A stretch of DNA of 64,000 bases from Aplysia californica (GCF_000002075.1 NW_004797306.1:1173766-1237765), one strand, 5' to 3'. Positions 1 through 62,339 are shown, counted from the first letter of the stretch. Program-made: numbers and translations. Notes: a model not told the origin generated them from the sequence alone.

Positions 1-276
1 CCCTTTCCGAAAAAAAGGAAAAGAGATACAAGGATAAATGAATAATTACTCGAAAATTAAAACGATAAATTAGATAATTAATTAAATAAATTGTTCAATA
101 AAAAGTAAACGCAGCAATAAATATGCAAATGATGTAGGAGAGACTGCACTATGCTGTCTTATCGGGAATGCCATAAAGTTGATGTTCATTGGTTTTTTAG
201 TTTTTTTAAAAGAGCAAAGACAATGAGATGAAGCTGACTGAGAGTTTCGTATAATTTTAGAAATAGTTTAGTGTTG

Positions 277-328
277 TAAGAGTTTTACGTCGTTCACAAC
301 TACATAAGGTCATATGAGCGCGCAAAGT
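277..328 (-). repeat. Family A repeat, 3' part
   Basis: Reverse copy of the hairpin and tail of family A (ttttacgtcgttcacaac, tacataaggtcatatgagcg). Head missing. Confidence 0.6.
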
Positions 329-832
329 TTAGTATTAAATAATCTTTTAGAAGGCTTCTCTGGAACAATATAACGCGGCAATAGAAGGCTTCTCGATGAA
401 TAGCCTTTTGTTGAGTATCAACAAGTCGGACGAAGACGACAGTGACAGTGGTGACAACGCTAATTCGTTTTCTTGGAGCTGCACTTTGTTATTTCAGACA
501 ATATTGTGCTGAAGAATGAAATTAATATCGAAAACTTTAAATCATTGCAGTATTACACCGACACATTTCATAGTTTAAAAGAATATCGATTTATTTAGAT
601 GCGTCCAGTGATGTCAAAGATGTGGGTTTTTTTCCTCGGAAGTCTTTTCCTTGTTTTCGCAGCTGTAACCAAAATGGTATTGAATTTCAAAAGAGGAGGA
701 TAAAAATGATGTTTTATCTCAATCATCTTTTTTCCCATCAACTGAAAAAATAAACGAACTAGCAAAAAATGTTTCGTATAGTTTACGAGTGTCTTGAAAT
801 GAGTTATTGATATGTCGGGCAAAAAACCAAGC

Positions 833-1017
833 GTGGGTGGTTGACAGGTGCTCTGGGGTGTTGTCTGCTCCTTCATTCCTACCAAACGTCTATGGTCTGT
901 ACCTCTCCTCTTTCTTGTGTGTGTTCGTTACTCTCTTGTAGCATCTCTAATATTCGTCACTTATATGACCTTATTATAGTGTTGCAAGTGACGTAAAACA
1001 CTTACAAAAACTTAAAA
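833..1017 (+). repeat. Family A repeat, near full length
   Basis: Head gtgggtggttgacaggtgct, body with ctctcttgtagcatctctaa, tail acgtaaaacacttacaaaaa. Same layout as the other full copies but more diverged. Confidence 0.75.
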
Positions 1018-2524
1018 AAGCAAAGCGCCTGACAGTTTGCTTTTCTCTAGCGAGACCAGGGTGTGTAACAGGTGTTAGTACAGTTTTTGATGTGTATGCA
1101 AATTTATATTTGTGATCGCTGACTGAACTTTGGAGCGTTGACCCATTTTACAGGATGCAGTGTAAATGAAAAAAAGCAAACACAACAACAAACTTATTAG
1201 TGTACAGTTTACCGGTTGAGTAATGATGACGAAAGCAATGGTTGGTGTTGTTCTCAGAGAATTATATTTTCAGCAGCTCTCTGTTTTAAAAAACTCTCTG
1301 TTAGTCTCCAATTAGCTCTGTGGATGCCGTCGTAATTCCTGAAATATTTCTGTCTGGCTTGGTTTCCTGACCAGGGTCCAATTATAATAATTATTAGTTT
1401 GCCTTTTAAATTGTATGTTTTACTTCCACAACTGGAAAGTAACGAAAGCAGAATAGCAGCACACTGCAATAAACAAAGACACCCCCCCCCCCCAAACACA
1501 CACACAAACAAGCTCTTTTAGCTTAGCAGACACTCTTGCTTACGAATGTCTCTTCAATAGCACCCGAACAGAAAGGATTTATGATCTAGTTTTATCTAGA
1601 TATTAAAATAACATTGATGGAATGTACTCTTTTTCTCTAATGAACTCTGTCGACTTTCTGTCATACGACACACTTTTAAAGCGCCGCTCACTCACGCATC
1701 GATCTCACGCTTAGCAAAAATTTCACCCATTCCTGTAAGCTAATACTTTTGGTTATTTTTCCTTGTATAAAATGCATCTTTGCTGCCTAAAACATTAGGC
1801 TTCACTTTTTTTTTCACTCATCAGACTTTGTATTAACCAATTTCCATTGTGTCCAGCCATCATTTTTGTTTCATATTTTCGTTGTATTTTTCAAAAGAAA
1901 ATGTTTTGTTGGAAAATGTAAATATGAATTAGACAATAGTGTTCTACTGCTGCTTTTGTTACCGTCAATTGTGCCTTTTTTTCATCATTTCTGTTGGTGG
2001 TTGTCTCTTAAATAAGAAGTAAGGTTAGGTGACATTGGAGATATTTTCAGATAGATTTTTATGTTTGTCGTTTGTAGTACTCCTTATCATTTTTCCTTTT
2101 AAAACGAATCTCTATCAAGGTTCTACGCACTTCTCTTGTTTTTAACTGAAACAGCGAGATATGATATTGGAACGCACAATTTTTAAACTTGGGCGTATGG
2201 TGTGGAAGGAGTTTCATGACAATGGTTTTTTAGTGGGGTTTTTTTTAATCAATAAAAGACCTCCTTTAACTACTTGCTCGAGAGTACACTGTGCCTTATG
2301 GAACTCAAAATTCTGAATCAGTTTTATTTGGAGTTAAAGTAAAGAGAAGCACATTGACACAGTGACGGTCATTTAATGCAAAGAAGAAGCAAGGCAGATT
2401 CACAGAAACAACGGAGGGTAAAAAAAGAAATAGGACCTTTCACTCTGTGGCGCCCTCCGGCCATTCGCAAATTCGGAATGTAACTTGCCTGATGCTTGCT
2501 ATAACTAAAGATGTTTTGTTCTTC

Positions 2525-2882
2525 TTTTCACTCAAGTTCGTGCGTAACCATTTGCTCTACTCATCGCGTACATCGATTTACATCAGCTTACTTGTACACT
2601 GACATCGATAGGATTAGGATTTATACAATCTTAATCATTGACTTTTGAGTGACGTCTGTTTAAGGTTGGTACAACCAAGGCTTTGTAAGGTAGAAATGAC
2701 ACTTTTCCCTCAAACTCGCACGTAAATATTTCTTCTACCTATCGCGTGCATCGATTTATATCAGCTCTCTTATAGGTTGAAATCGATAGGATTCGAACGT
2801 ATACAATTTTAATCATTGACCTTTGAGAGACTTCTTTAACGTTGTAGCTATCAACAAAGGCTTTTTTATCCTAGAAATGACA
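2525..2882. repeat. Two-unit tandem duplication, about 179 bp per unit
   Basis: Units 2525-2702 and 2703-2882 align end to end, each ending tagaaatgaca. Both keep paired ATCGAT sites (tcgatttayatcagc and atcgataggatt) and attgac.tttgag, despite roughly one difference in four or five bases. Confidence 0.8.
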
Positions 2883-4308
2883 AATTACTATATTATATCC
2901 CTTGGCTGTGATGCTGTGGACATTAATTTTTTCCCCTCTAAAAAATGATGAAGAACAATTCCCTTCTTTTCGCTTTGTCTCTTTGTCAACAGTACGTGAA
3001 TGGTCATATATATAAACAGAATTTGTACTATTTGCGTCTCTTAGCATATGATTTTAATCATGTTTTTAACTTACCAGTACACTTTTTGTAAGTTATGCGG
3101 ACATTATAATTATAGTTATGGTTTGTCTGACCAGTACAACAGGTGCTGTAACATTGACATCTTGAGTTTACACAAGAATCTCTGAAACAGAACTTTGACA
3201 AAGATCCAGTGCTATCGTTCATCGTTTCTCTCAATTTTCAAAGTTGAAATAGATCGTATTTCGACAGTGTACTTTCTTACTTAATAGCACTACACTGCTT
3301 GTACGGTCAAGTTCGACATGCACTAAGTTTTGTCAGTTGTCTTGGAACATGAGGCATACTGGAAGAAAGGGGCAGAGGGGGCGGGGTGTTGTATTCATAA
3401 AAAGAGAAAGAAATGATAGGAGATTTGTTTAAAAGAGGAAGGGGGTCTTCGCAATGATAGCTGTGTTTTTGCTTTAAGCGTGTTTTCTAATTTAAGTCAT
3501 CGTGTTTTTGTTTTTGGTCTCGATCTTTCTCATTTTATTTTATTGCTTTCGTTTATAATTTATATTTTCAAATTTCTTATAGTTCATGTTGTTTTCCCTT
3601 CCGTTTTTAGATAGAAGCCTAACCATAGCGAACAGTATTTGTCCATGCAGATTCAGTACTACATAGCAGCTGTAACATACCTCCAAGATATCAATAAGCC
3701 AAAATGCACATTCGCTGATTCGGTGTGTTCCGGTAAAAACCAGGCCTCCTTTGAGTAAGGCATGCATCTTGGCATTCCGGGTTGAAATATTAGAAAATTC
3801 TTTTTAAAATGAGCTTTGCTCAAAAGTCGACTTAGCTATCGTCTTACTTCATGAATGTTTTGAGGAAATGTAGTAGGTGTAACTCCGAAGAAGAGATGCC
3901 ACTCCTTCTTTTCAGAATGTTGTGGTGTGTGGCATCTTGCCAGCAGTGGAGTTGCGTCTCTCTTTTGGTATGGTAGTGAAATAAGTTATTGATTACGTGG
4001 TTTCTGGTTTTTTGTTTTTTTGGTGCTTTTTTTTAAACAAGCAACTGTTCCAATCGGGGTATTAAAGTTTTATTTTCATCAAAGAATTGTGTCGCGCATC
4101 ACATCATTGATACGATCTGATGGGGTTTGGGTTCATAATATGGCGGCATCGGAACAGAATCCATGACGTCACACGAGCCTTTGATAGCGCCTTGTGCATT
4201 CTGTCTTGAAAGTATTCTGTGGACCTAGTAGAATGTAGCCCCCATAACCCGGTAGCCGAACGGTTGCCCTGATGCTTGTGTTGTTCCTTCTGTTGCTTCT
4301 GCGTGCAG

Positions 4309-53597
<49,289 letters not shown>

Positions 53598-54400
53598 GAT
53601 TGTAATATTACTGGTGCTTTGCTCTCAATTGAAGTTCTTTAATTTGTATTTGATTGAATCTTTGTTATGACAGTTGAACTTGCTTATGTTCTAGGTTGTT
53701 GTTGTTTTGTTTTTTTACCCATTTCAGTTTCTTTTTGTTCAGTTTTTGTCTGTCCAGTTTCTGTCATTGTATAATGTTTCTGCATATAAGGCACATGGAT
53801 GTGTGTCGTAATCTTCTCATATGATTGGTTCGAGTTAAGAGAACCAATAGAGAAAAGGAATTTTTGAAGGGGTCTTTTTTTAGGAGGGGGAAGAAATGCC
53901 CATTTCTATCTACTGGCGCTTTTGTGTTCAGGAGTTCCAACAAAATATCCAGAGTTTTAGTTTTAAAGTTAACTGTTAGTGAAAACAAACGGGAGAAATG
54001 CTGTTTGCTCGTAAACTTCTTTCTTGGTTATCTTTTCCCCCATTGAAATGTTACTTTTTACTTTATATATAAAACATTTATCAGTAGGCCTAAATTACAT
54101 ATCCATGTTTAACAATGGCCCCAACTGGAAGTGATTACAACAACTGAATAGTAATTAATTGTTCAAAACGTGTTAGTCCTACGTACATTCCTCTTTTGAG
54201 TCACAAGGAAGGCACCCTGAAAAGAACATTTATAACATACTAAGAGTATTTCTTTTATTTGTTTGCATCCTTCTTGTTATTGCAAATTTCTTCCAGTTAA
54301 TTATTTTTAATTAATGCCATTAGCTTTACATTCAAATTATGCAAACAGATAAGAAAGTAAAATTTATTGTGAAAAAAGACCTGAAAAGACCATGCAAATA

Positions 54401-54548
54401 CTGTCTAAATTGTTCAAGTTAGATAGGTGGGCAATTTGGACAGTGTCATATTGATATATATATTAAAAAATGCAAGGGAGGAAATGGGAAGTGGTCATCT
54501 GTACATGTGATTGTCTTGGACAGGTGGCCAATATAACAGGTTCGACTG
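54401..54548 (+). mobile_element. Family C pogo-like MITE
   Basis: TA on both sides. Internal gcaagggaggaaatgggaag and right end caggttcgactg; left end ctgtctaaattgttcaagtt. Confidence 0.65.
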
Positions 54549-55177
54549 TATTTATGCCCCTTTTTTTGTGGAAGATAGTTTTAAGTAAATTCTCAGGCTT
54601 GGGATATTTCTATCTTCAAAATTGCAAACAATAGAATGTTCTAACCACAGAGTTAAAAACAACTGAGGTTTATGTTTTGGGTATTTAAGTTTTGTGATTT
54701 AGATGGCTAATAGAAAATATTTGTGAGCTATGTGCTTAATCAATACAAACAACTTATTAGCAATTTAAATCCAGAGATGAAAAAAATCAATTGACAATAT
54801 TATTCATTTCTCTGTCCGAGGCAAAATTTAACTAATATGCATTATTTTGTGTGACAACCTGACCCCAGTGGGGAGCTACACCCACCACTGTTGGTGGAGG
54901 GCAGCTCATAAACCACAGCCTCTCTGACAAAAAATGGAGAAAACTTTTTCTGTCTATTTATTGTGTGTTCTGTCAAGCTCTGGCCCATTCTTGTCTGTCT
55001 TCTGGGGGTTCAGTCTAGGCAGAAAATACACCCTGGACACCCCATAGTTTAAATGAACTTACACATCTTGTCAGTTCGTTAGTGTTTAAACGCTTAGTCA
55101 GCTACTTGCGCTGTATGCTTCCCGGGATGCCAAGAATGTTTTTGAGTGTTCTAGGATTTGCTGGGATAATAATATAC

Positions 55178-55240
55178 TTAATAAAGTGCATAGAGCTCGA
55201 GTGGGGATGTCCAAATACAAAAATATTTATATTAAGACGT
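55178..55240 (+). repeat. LINE-like tail fragment
   Basis: aataaagtgcatagagctcg matches the tail at 59066 (ttgtaaagtgcatagagctt). Lies directly upstream of the candidate alternative last exon. Confidence 0.45.
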
Positions 55241-55276
55241 TGTCTGATCTCCTGATTGCATACCTTTTTCTCCCAG

Positions 55277-55309
55277 GAACAACTGTCGAGATGGATGGTC
55301 GGCAACTAG
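55277..55309 (+). CDS. DYSF-like: Candidate alternative terminal ferlin exon (EQLSRWMVGN)
   Basis: A good acceptor (ctttttctcccag) is followed, in the phase left by exon 42, by EQLSRWMVGN and a TAG. This would give a 10-residue lumenal tail, similar in length to vertebrate ferlins. A different frame of the same stretch stays open to 55410 (MDGRQLDVEPQRGLIFGC and on) but would need a phase 1 exon upstream, and none was found. Could also be a chance acceptor in the 3' UTR. Confidence 0.3.
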   Translation, partial: EQLSRWMVGN

Positions 55310-56973
55310 ATGTAGAACCACAGAGAGGTTTGATATTTGGATGTTTCTCCGGAGGGACTGCACCTGTGGTGTTTACAAATCCTGACTTACCACCAAGAGG
55401 ACAATCATGACGCAAGACGATTTTGATTATAAGTAGACTGTACTGCTGAAAGGAAAACATTAATTTGTGCTGCATTTTTTTTAGAGAAGCAAGAATTATG
55501 ATTAAATACCTTTCCATTGTCATACCTTTCTTGTTAGTGAGAAATTCAGTGTAGACGTGGCACTATTGTTTAAATTAGGTTGTTGGGTTGGGGTTTTTTT
55601 CATTGGTTTTCCACATCACATTTTTTTTTCTTTATTGAGTTTAACTACTTTTTTTCTGATGAAGAGTAGAATATAATGAAGTTGTGAAAATGACCATGTA
55701 ATGTGATTATTTTGTTAAACAATTGATGATTACTGACTTTATTAAGTGTCAAAATTTCTGAGACTGAACGTCATTTTACAGACTTTATTTTATAGTTTCA
55801 AGTCAAAGAACTGCTGTGCATGACCTGACTAGTGACTCTGACATGTTTTATTTTATTATTATAATTATAATTTCATATAAGATACGTTTTAAGCACAAGT
55901 GATGATTTCATATGCACTTTAGTACTGTTGTTGTGGTCATTCCATTTCATTGGTTCATTCTAACTTGTGGGGAAAGTATGCCAATGTTTATGATCATCTA
56001 AATAACGTCACGAAAGCCTTTTCCTTCAATCAAATGACGCCTACTGAAATTTCCAAACAGGAACAGTAAATAAGTCAGAAATAATTCTCAATTCAGCTCA
56101 TGTTTCTTACCACTTGTTTTTTTTTAAATCTCTGCCACAAGCAAGTAGAAAAGAAGGAGTATATTTTAATGTGTTTGTCGGGGTTGGGAAAAGTCATATT
56201 TTATCCTCTCCTAGGGAGAAGAATTGAGGAATATCCTGCTAAAGAACAACTTAAGTGCACTCTGCTTTTTGTTTATACTTACTGATATATTTGTATTCGT
56301 TGTCTTTCACGGCCTTGTTGCTGTTATGATGAGATATTACAGTATCTGATTCAGGCACACAAATGAAATATGAAACCGTTTTTGTTAAATCTTAGTAAGT
56401 ACACACAAAACTGAACAATTTTATTATTTTAATCTGTTCTTTTTAATTTGAATACTCTCGTGTGATGTAATCCCTTTATTTTTGTCTTGATGCACCTCCT
56501 CCTCATACTGATTGAATCATCTGAAACTTCTTTTATTGTATTATGGCATTTCAATATGTTTTTATTGAACTGTCGATGTAGTAGAAATCGCTTGGTGGGA
56601 GAAACTGCATTCTTTTTTTAAAGTATACGTAGAGAGAGAAAAATGATGTGTATGCTCATCTGGTATAGTTGGGTTGGCTTTAGACCATTGTGTTAACAGG
56701 CGTTTTAGCTTGTTTTCTTGTCGTGTCAGACAAAGGATGTGAGTTAAAATGATCAAAGTATTTGTGTTTTTTTTAATGAAAAAAAAAAAAACAACCCCTC
56801 ACCAAGAACGACTTAATTGATGTCAACGACTGGTTATTTTTTATTTCTCTCTGAACATTATGAGAATGTTACTCATCAGAGATTAAGTTAGTGGAAACTT
56901 GTTTCCAGTCCCGTTAGATATTTGAGCATATAACTGCTTTGCGGTTTATTTTTTTCTCCAAAATATGTATGCA

Positions 56974-57175
56974 TGAGTGCTTATAGCTCAGTTGGTATCT
57001 TGCTGGACTGCCGTTTGGAATTCCCAGATTTGAGTCCCCAATAGCGTGCTCTTGATCTTGGGTTGTGTGGGGAGTTTTTCCAGCGCTCCACTTACTTGGT
57101 TCGGTCCTGTCTCCGATGGACGTTAAATTTGGAGATCCCACCTTTGAAATAACCTAACACTACACACTGTTTTTC
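56974..57175 (+). mobile_element. tRNA-derived SINE
   Basis: tatagctcagttggtatctt (A box), agatttgagtccccaatag (B box), then ggttcggtcctgtctccgat and ggacgttaaatttggagatc. Same family as 14607-14825, with matching ggtcctgt...ggacgtt body. Confidence 0.8.
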
Positions 57176-58116
57176 AGGGACGTTGAGTCCATACCACACT
57201 ACAGTAAAAAAATATTGGGTCAGTGTTGTGGGTGGATATGAAGGAGGTGTCTTTGGTCTCCCTTTTTTCTTACTAGTCATGAGTTGTGAAGCACAAACTG
57301 TACTGCTATAGCTGTAACCTGTGACAAACCATTTCCTTGTTGTGGGTGTGACATGGGAAGTCAGTTCTTTTTGAAGCACTACCAGCTCAGGGCAAGTTAC
57401 TTTTTCCAAAAGCCGAAAGCAGATTCCATAGCTGACTTGATTTTCATGCTTTAGTTATTTTCAGAATAAATCTGTTACTGACGGACGCAGATTGGCAATT
57501 ATTGGCACAGACAGCTGAAGATACAAAGTAGAATGAAAATTTCCTAGATTTATTGTTATGAAGAAATGAATTCTGCTTGAAACTTTACAACAATAACTTT
57601 AGTCTCCCCATCTGCTCACTGCTCTGTAGACCATTTTTATTATTTTTTTTGCCCCATGTCTTTATTGCCTACATCAGCTGTGGTGCCAAAATGTAAAAAA
57701 AAGAAAAATATATAATATTTGATTGTTTTGTCAATATAAATGTCTGTAAGTCAAAGTGTGGTTTGAATAGTTGAAACTGTCAAGAGAAAAGAGAGGTGTT
57801 GATGAAGGTTAAGCAAATGAGATCACAAAGAAGCTGGTTCCTGTTAAATGATACTCTTATGGGTTGCTTGTGGTTTTTCACGGCTTTTACAAACGCTGTA
57901 CATAGAATGTTTCAGGGATGTTTACAAGGCGATATTGATTTTTATTTTCTCTATGCAGATATCTCAGATCACTCGATAGATAGTGATTTAAACCCAATTT
58001 TGTTTGTGCACAAAATAAGGCTTGAAACATTTGCAGACTGTTTTTGATTGGGGCGTTCCAACTCCCGAAAAAGGTGAAAGTTGAGTACAATTACAATGTA
58101 GAAAGATAATCCAGCA

Positions 58117-58122
58117 ATAAAA
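58117..58122 (+). terminator. Possible polyadenylation signal AATAAA
   Basis: AATAAA about 4.5 kb after the stop codon, followed by a TG- and T-containing stretch. One of several candidates for the ferlin 3' end. Confidence 0.3.
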
Positions 58123-59065
58123 CACGTTACTGTGGACTCACTTGCACAGTTTTCTCTAAGTGAAGTGATACTCTTGACAACAGTGCTGTTACTAGTGTTA
58201 CCCTGGCTTCCATCCTCTTGGGTCTTTTGAATACTTATAAATTATAAATTATTTTTTAAAGGTATAGATTGAAGAAAACTTTCTCTCCTGTTTAAGAATA
58301 TCATTAGCTATTATCTTTTTTCAGTCTTAGAGGTTGTTGTTTTTTTACATGACTAATGTTTACAATTTAAACAGATCTGAAGACCATGACATAAATGGTA
58401 ACCTAAACGGTTGTGAGTTCGCAGACTAAGAACTTTTAACAATATTTACTTTTGATGGGGTTCAAGTCTGGAGTTGTGTTAAAAACTCATATTCTCTTTA
58501 CAAAAGTGACAAACTTTGCCTCGAATATTTGTTTTAAGTTAATATTCATTTAAAAAAAATATATGTTAGGAAGTAGCAGTCATCATCTTTTTTGCCATTT
58601 CAATGTATGCTACTTCTTTTTTTAAATAACCATCTATTTAAAATGCAGTACACTCATAGCAGTTTATGATCCATGCTCTTTAAAGATGCTTTGGAAAAAT
58701 TTTGAAGAGAGAAATGCACCTGGTGAGCCTACCTCATTTCCCTTTTTTTTCTTCTTTTTTTTTTTTTTGAGAGGCAAAAGTGAGGTCTGTGATGTTGAAA
58801 CTATAGTCATTGTTAAAGCTCACGGAGTGATCACACTGTACATTGATGTTAACCAGCAATACTGTTTCCATTACTTTATGGCTTGACAATCTTTTCCATG
58901 TGCACATGTTTGCAAGAGCCAACATATCGTAACTTTTGAAGTCGACGCTTGAATATGAAAATGCTCTTTTCTTTTTATATTCATAGGCACTAAACAGTCC
59001 TTTGTGGTCTGTAGGTTTATTGTTTCAGAATGTAATCAGGTCTTCTTGGGTAATACTATAGATTG

Positions 59066-59132
59066 TAAAGTGCATAGAGCTTGCTGCTGAGTGGGAATTT
59101 GCGCTAACAAAAGTGCTATCTGTTATTATTAG
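59066..59132 (+). repeat. LINE-like tail with ATT end
   Basis: attgtaaagtgcatagagct, gcgctaacaaaagtgctatc, then ttattatta. Confidence 0.6.
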
Positions 59133-59715
59133 TAGGGTTTGTTGTTGTAGGTTTTATTTTTTTCTTCCACACTGAAATTTTAGTCAAGCTTTCAAGGTTT
59201 GTGTCCTTTTATATAAACTGTGGGCTGTGGAATTTTAAAGCCACCCTCTTGTATATGGTTTGTCTCTTTGGCTGTGAATGAGCACTGAGAACAAAATGAA
59301 TGGTGAAGTGAAAGTTACAATTCTCTCCATAAGTTAGATGTTGTTTGTTGTAGCACTTGCTCGCTGATGATAAATTATTTATGCTGCTCGTGCCTTACAG
59401 TCAGAAAACAAAGTGATAATACAGCAGCGTCTGCTCTTTAAGTTAAAACGTATAAACCCTTGTAGCACAAAATTATGTTGACTGTTATAAATTTGCATGG
59501 CTTTGGTCTGCGTTGTGTAGACAATGGTTTTTGCAGGTATGATTCTGATCCTGCCTTTATGCCCACCCCATGATGAGCCGTTTCTTGTATCATGACTATA
59601 ATGCATGTGATGGCGGAGACCGTTTTTAAACCTACTTTTACTCCCCCCTCTTTCTTTACTTATTATACATACAATACTCTGTAACGTAAGTATCATCATT
59701 ATAATTTCTATACAC

Positions 59716-59721
59716 AATAAA
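59716..59721 (+). terminator. Possible polyadenylation signal AATAAA
   Basis: AATAAA followed about 30 bases later by a T/TG-rich element (cttgttttggtttgctg), the usual downstream context. Best candidate for a distal ferlin poly(A) site, but unproven. Confidence 0.35.
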
Positions 59722-60089
59722 ACAATTTCCCTCATGAATGAGCTTTGAATTCTTGTTTTGGTTTGCTGAAATTGAACTGTCTCTGAAAAAGCAGATGGCA
59801 CTGTTAGTGATGACCTTAACTTGCCTTAAGCCAAATGGTCAATGTTTAAAGGAAAAACAAAAAGAGTAATTCGGGTTCACCTTTTCTACACTACAGGTGG
59901 AGTACAAATCATATTTCTAGAAACAATGACACGCACATATATATCCATTTTTGGGGTTTTGATTTAATTTATGTTATTTTTACGCTCACACCGACAGTTT
60001 CAATAATTTATAAGGCAGGCTTTGACCCCCCCTGTCAGGGCCAACCTGGACTGAGAGAGATTCATTGTGCTAATACAAAGACCAAGATA

Positions 60090-61034
60090 CAGTAGTCTCT
60101 GTCCAAGATCCTGGTGCTCGGGAGCAAAGAAAATGTAGGATATTAGGCAAATGGGATCTTAGCTGTTGCACCAAGGGAAGTCTCTACGGCGACCATGTTA
60201 ATTGTTAATGTTAAAGCTCACAATCGGTCGAAATGGCCTCCTTTCACAGTTTAATGAACTGACGTGACCCCTGGGTGGGTTTATGACATATGGCGAGCAA
60301 AGAGTGTTCAACTTTGATGACCAATCGTCACAGTGGCACGAGGCATGTCTTTTTCACCTATTATCCTATCGTGAATCTCAAGATCTACGCATATATATCC
60401 ATTTGCCCCTCCCCTTTACTTGTCCGACATGTATAGCTTTCCATCTCTGACCGAGTTCTCCCACCTTTGTCGTTACGTACCATTATGTTGTGACCATACC
60501 AATTAGAATTCAGTCTGTCTCGCAAATTCGAGAGTAGAGACAACTGTTGCAATGGTCAGAGAAGAGTTCATAGTTCGAAATGATCCTTCCTGAAGCGATT
60601 TTGTAGGCCCTACTCACCCACCATGTGATGTAAGTTTAGGTGGAGAGCTCAGATGCAAGTGCGATGTTTGGGGAAAACAAACGCATTGGTCAGTTCACAC
60701 CTCAGTTTGATCCCGTCTGTGGCAAAGATTGTACTGTTTCATCGAGTTTTACAACACTTATGTGATCACATTAACGAAAGTGGCTGATCTCTGATGCGAC
60801 GGGCAGTTCAATGGTCTCCACTTTTCACTTTTGGTTGATCAGCTGTGCCTGCTCAGGTTTTTGTTCCATAGATTATGACCTGAAAAGTGGGATCTTAGCC
60901 GAATGTAGGCCTTCAGAGTGAATCAAAGCGGGATCTTAGGGGTGACTAGTATAGTATATGGGGTGTGTAGTAAAAATTATGTTTTCTAGAAACAGCAGGA
61001 TCTTAAGCCGTGGGATCTTAGGCGCAGACTACTG
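60090..61034. mobile_element. Non-autonomous pogo/Tigger-like element
   Basis: TA flanks both ends. Left end cagtagtctctgtccaagat; right end complement cagtagtctgcgcctaagat. 945 bp. GGATCTTA motifs recur beside the ends (near 60147, 60889, 60930, 60989 and 61013), like transposase-binding repeats. No transposase. Confidence 0.85.
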
Positions 61035-61044
61035 TACTTGATAA

Positions 61045-61125
61045 AAATTCCTCAGGCACAGGAAATGAACTCGGGTCTTTTGCGTGTAATGGGAAGCACC
61101 TAAGACTAACAGCAACACCACAGTG
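61045..61125 (-). repeat. tRNA-like SINE head fragment
   Basis: On the minus strand: gtggtgttgctgttagtctt and gacccgagttcatttcctgt, approximate A and B boxes. Lies between the two pogo-like elements. Confidence 0.4.
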
Positions 61126-61198
61126 GCCAGTCTGGACCTCTGTAACCTGACCAGCTATAATGTTCATGGTAGCTGCAAGAAGTTTCCACAACAACATA

Positions 61199-61983
61199 CA
61201 GTATAACCCGCTTATATCGACATGCTTTGGGAAGTGGATTTCATGTCGATATATAAAGATGTCGATAAATGAAAATATAAAGCCAAAGATGAAAAAAAAC
61301 AAGGGGAGGTCCACGGCAAAAAGACAACACTGCTTTTTAAGCTGGTTGCTTCCCTTGATTCTTACACAACTACACAGTGAAACTAACAGGCAAAGAGGTA
61401 GAGGGGAGAGGGTTGGAGTAACTGTACCAAAGACTGAGCAACGCAAGGCGCACACTACACACCAGCGCAAACTTTGTTGTAGCATCCTTGTAAGGCCTAT
61501 TTACGGCCGCTTGCTGGGGAAAATGGAAAGGCGAGGTACTGACTCACGGACCGTGGCACTTGCCAGCAACAGACTGAGAATGGGATGGTAAAGGGGAGTG
61601 GGTGATCAGGAGTGGGGGTAGGAAGGTGATACCCAGCGGGCGAGACGGTCACGTCTGTGAGGCACAGTACTGTGTTGGAGACTACACTGTGTAGGCCTTA
61701 CATGACCTACTAATGCCTGGTGTGTCCAATAGGCTACTTGGCGGGGATGCCGACTTAATGAAGAACTAATGCGTTGACCGTTAGCGTGGCTTTCCCCCCC
61801 ATTTATATTCGTGGGCTTGGCCAGGTACCCAGGAAGCATGTCGATGAAGCAGAGTGGGCTGAACAAAGTCGATATAAGAGAAATTGTTTAGTGAAGATAT
61901 TGAAGGAAAAATTTATCATAGGAAAATATGTCGATATGTCAAAAGGTCGATACATCGGCTGTCGATATAAGTTGATTATACTG
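61199..61983. mobile_element. Non-autonomous pogo-like element with GTCGATAT repeats
   Basis: TA flanks both ends. Left cagtataacccgcttatatc; right complement cagtataatcaacttatatc, close to the Drosophila pogo terminus. TGTCGATA-type motifs repeat near both ends. 785 bp. Its open frames do not resemble a transposase. Confidence 0.88.
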
Positions 61984-62159
61984 TATTTAGTCCGAAAACC
62001 ATAAAAGAGCACCATTTACCACAGACTGTTTGGTATTTTCCCAGAAGTTTATTAAGTATTGAGCAGTGCAATAATGTTCTCAAATAATGCAGTTAAATGG
62101 TGAATGCAACTTATTTCCATGAAAAACACAGTACAACCTTGTATTCTTTAGAAAAGAAA

Positions 62160-62215
62160 ACAAAGTGTATAAAATTCTTGTTTATATATTTATATATATT
62201 TATTTATATCTATAA
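62160..62215. repeat. Short AT-rich TATATTTA array
   Basis: ttatatatttatatatattt followed by atttatatctataaaa; simple sequence between a pogo-like element and a MITE. Confidence 0.6.
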
Positions 62216-62339
62216 AATTTGTAGTGTTTGAAGCCTGCACTAATGATCAGGTCTCGAAACAACACAATCTGTTTACACAAAAATATAAAGGCTAACCTCA
62301 TTAAAAACACACAACTTACATTTTAGGTGATTTTTTATA

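Larger units (their letters stand above)
1..4308. other. Upstream intron or flank without recognised exons
   Basis: The phase of exon 1 demands an earlier ferlin exon, but no stretch here encodes C2C strands with fitting splice sites. Contains family A repeats (277-328, 833-1017) and a 180 bp tandem duplication (2525-2882). A TGACGTCA palindrome lies at 4164-4171. Confidence 0.5.
53598..59745 (+). other. Probable 3' UTR and downstream region of the ferlin gene
   Basis: No conserved coding sequence other than the 55277 candidate. AT-rich, with repeat fragments at 54401-54548, 55178-55240, 56974-57175 and 59066-59132. AATAAA hexamers at 57465, 58117 and 59716 are possible ends of the message. 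The true end cannot be set from sequence alone. Confidence 0.4.

Noticed and set aside
398-514. Short acidic frame MNSLLLSINKSDEDDSDSGD
   Set aside because: Looks linker-like, but there is no matching acceptor/donor pair and the frame closes quickly. No similarity to the C2C or FerI parts expected upstream of exon 1.
61018-61591. 155- and 143-residue open frames inside the pogo-like element
   Set aside because: No DDE, CENP-B or HTH motif and no family resemblance; they look like chance frames in GC-richer element DNA.
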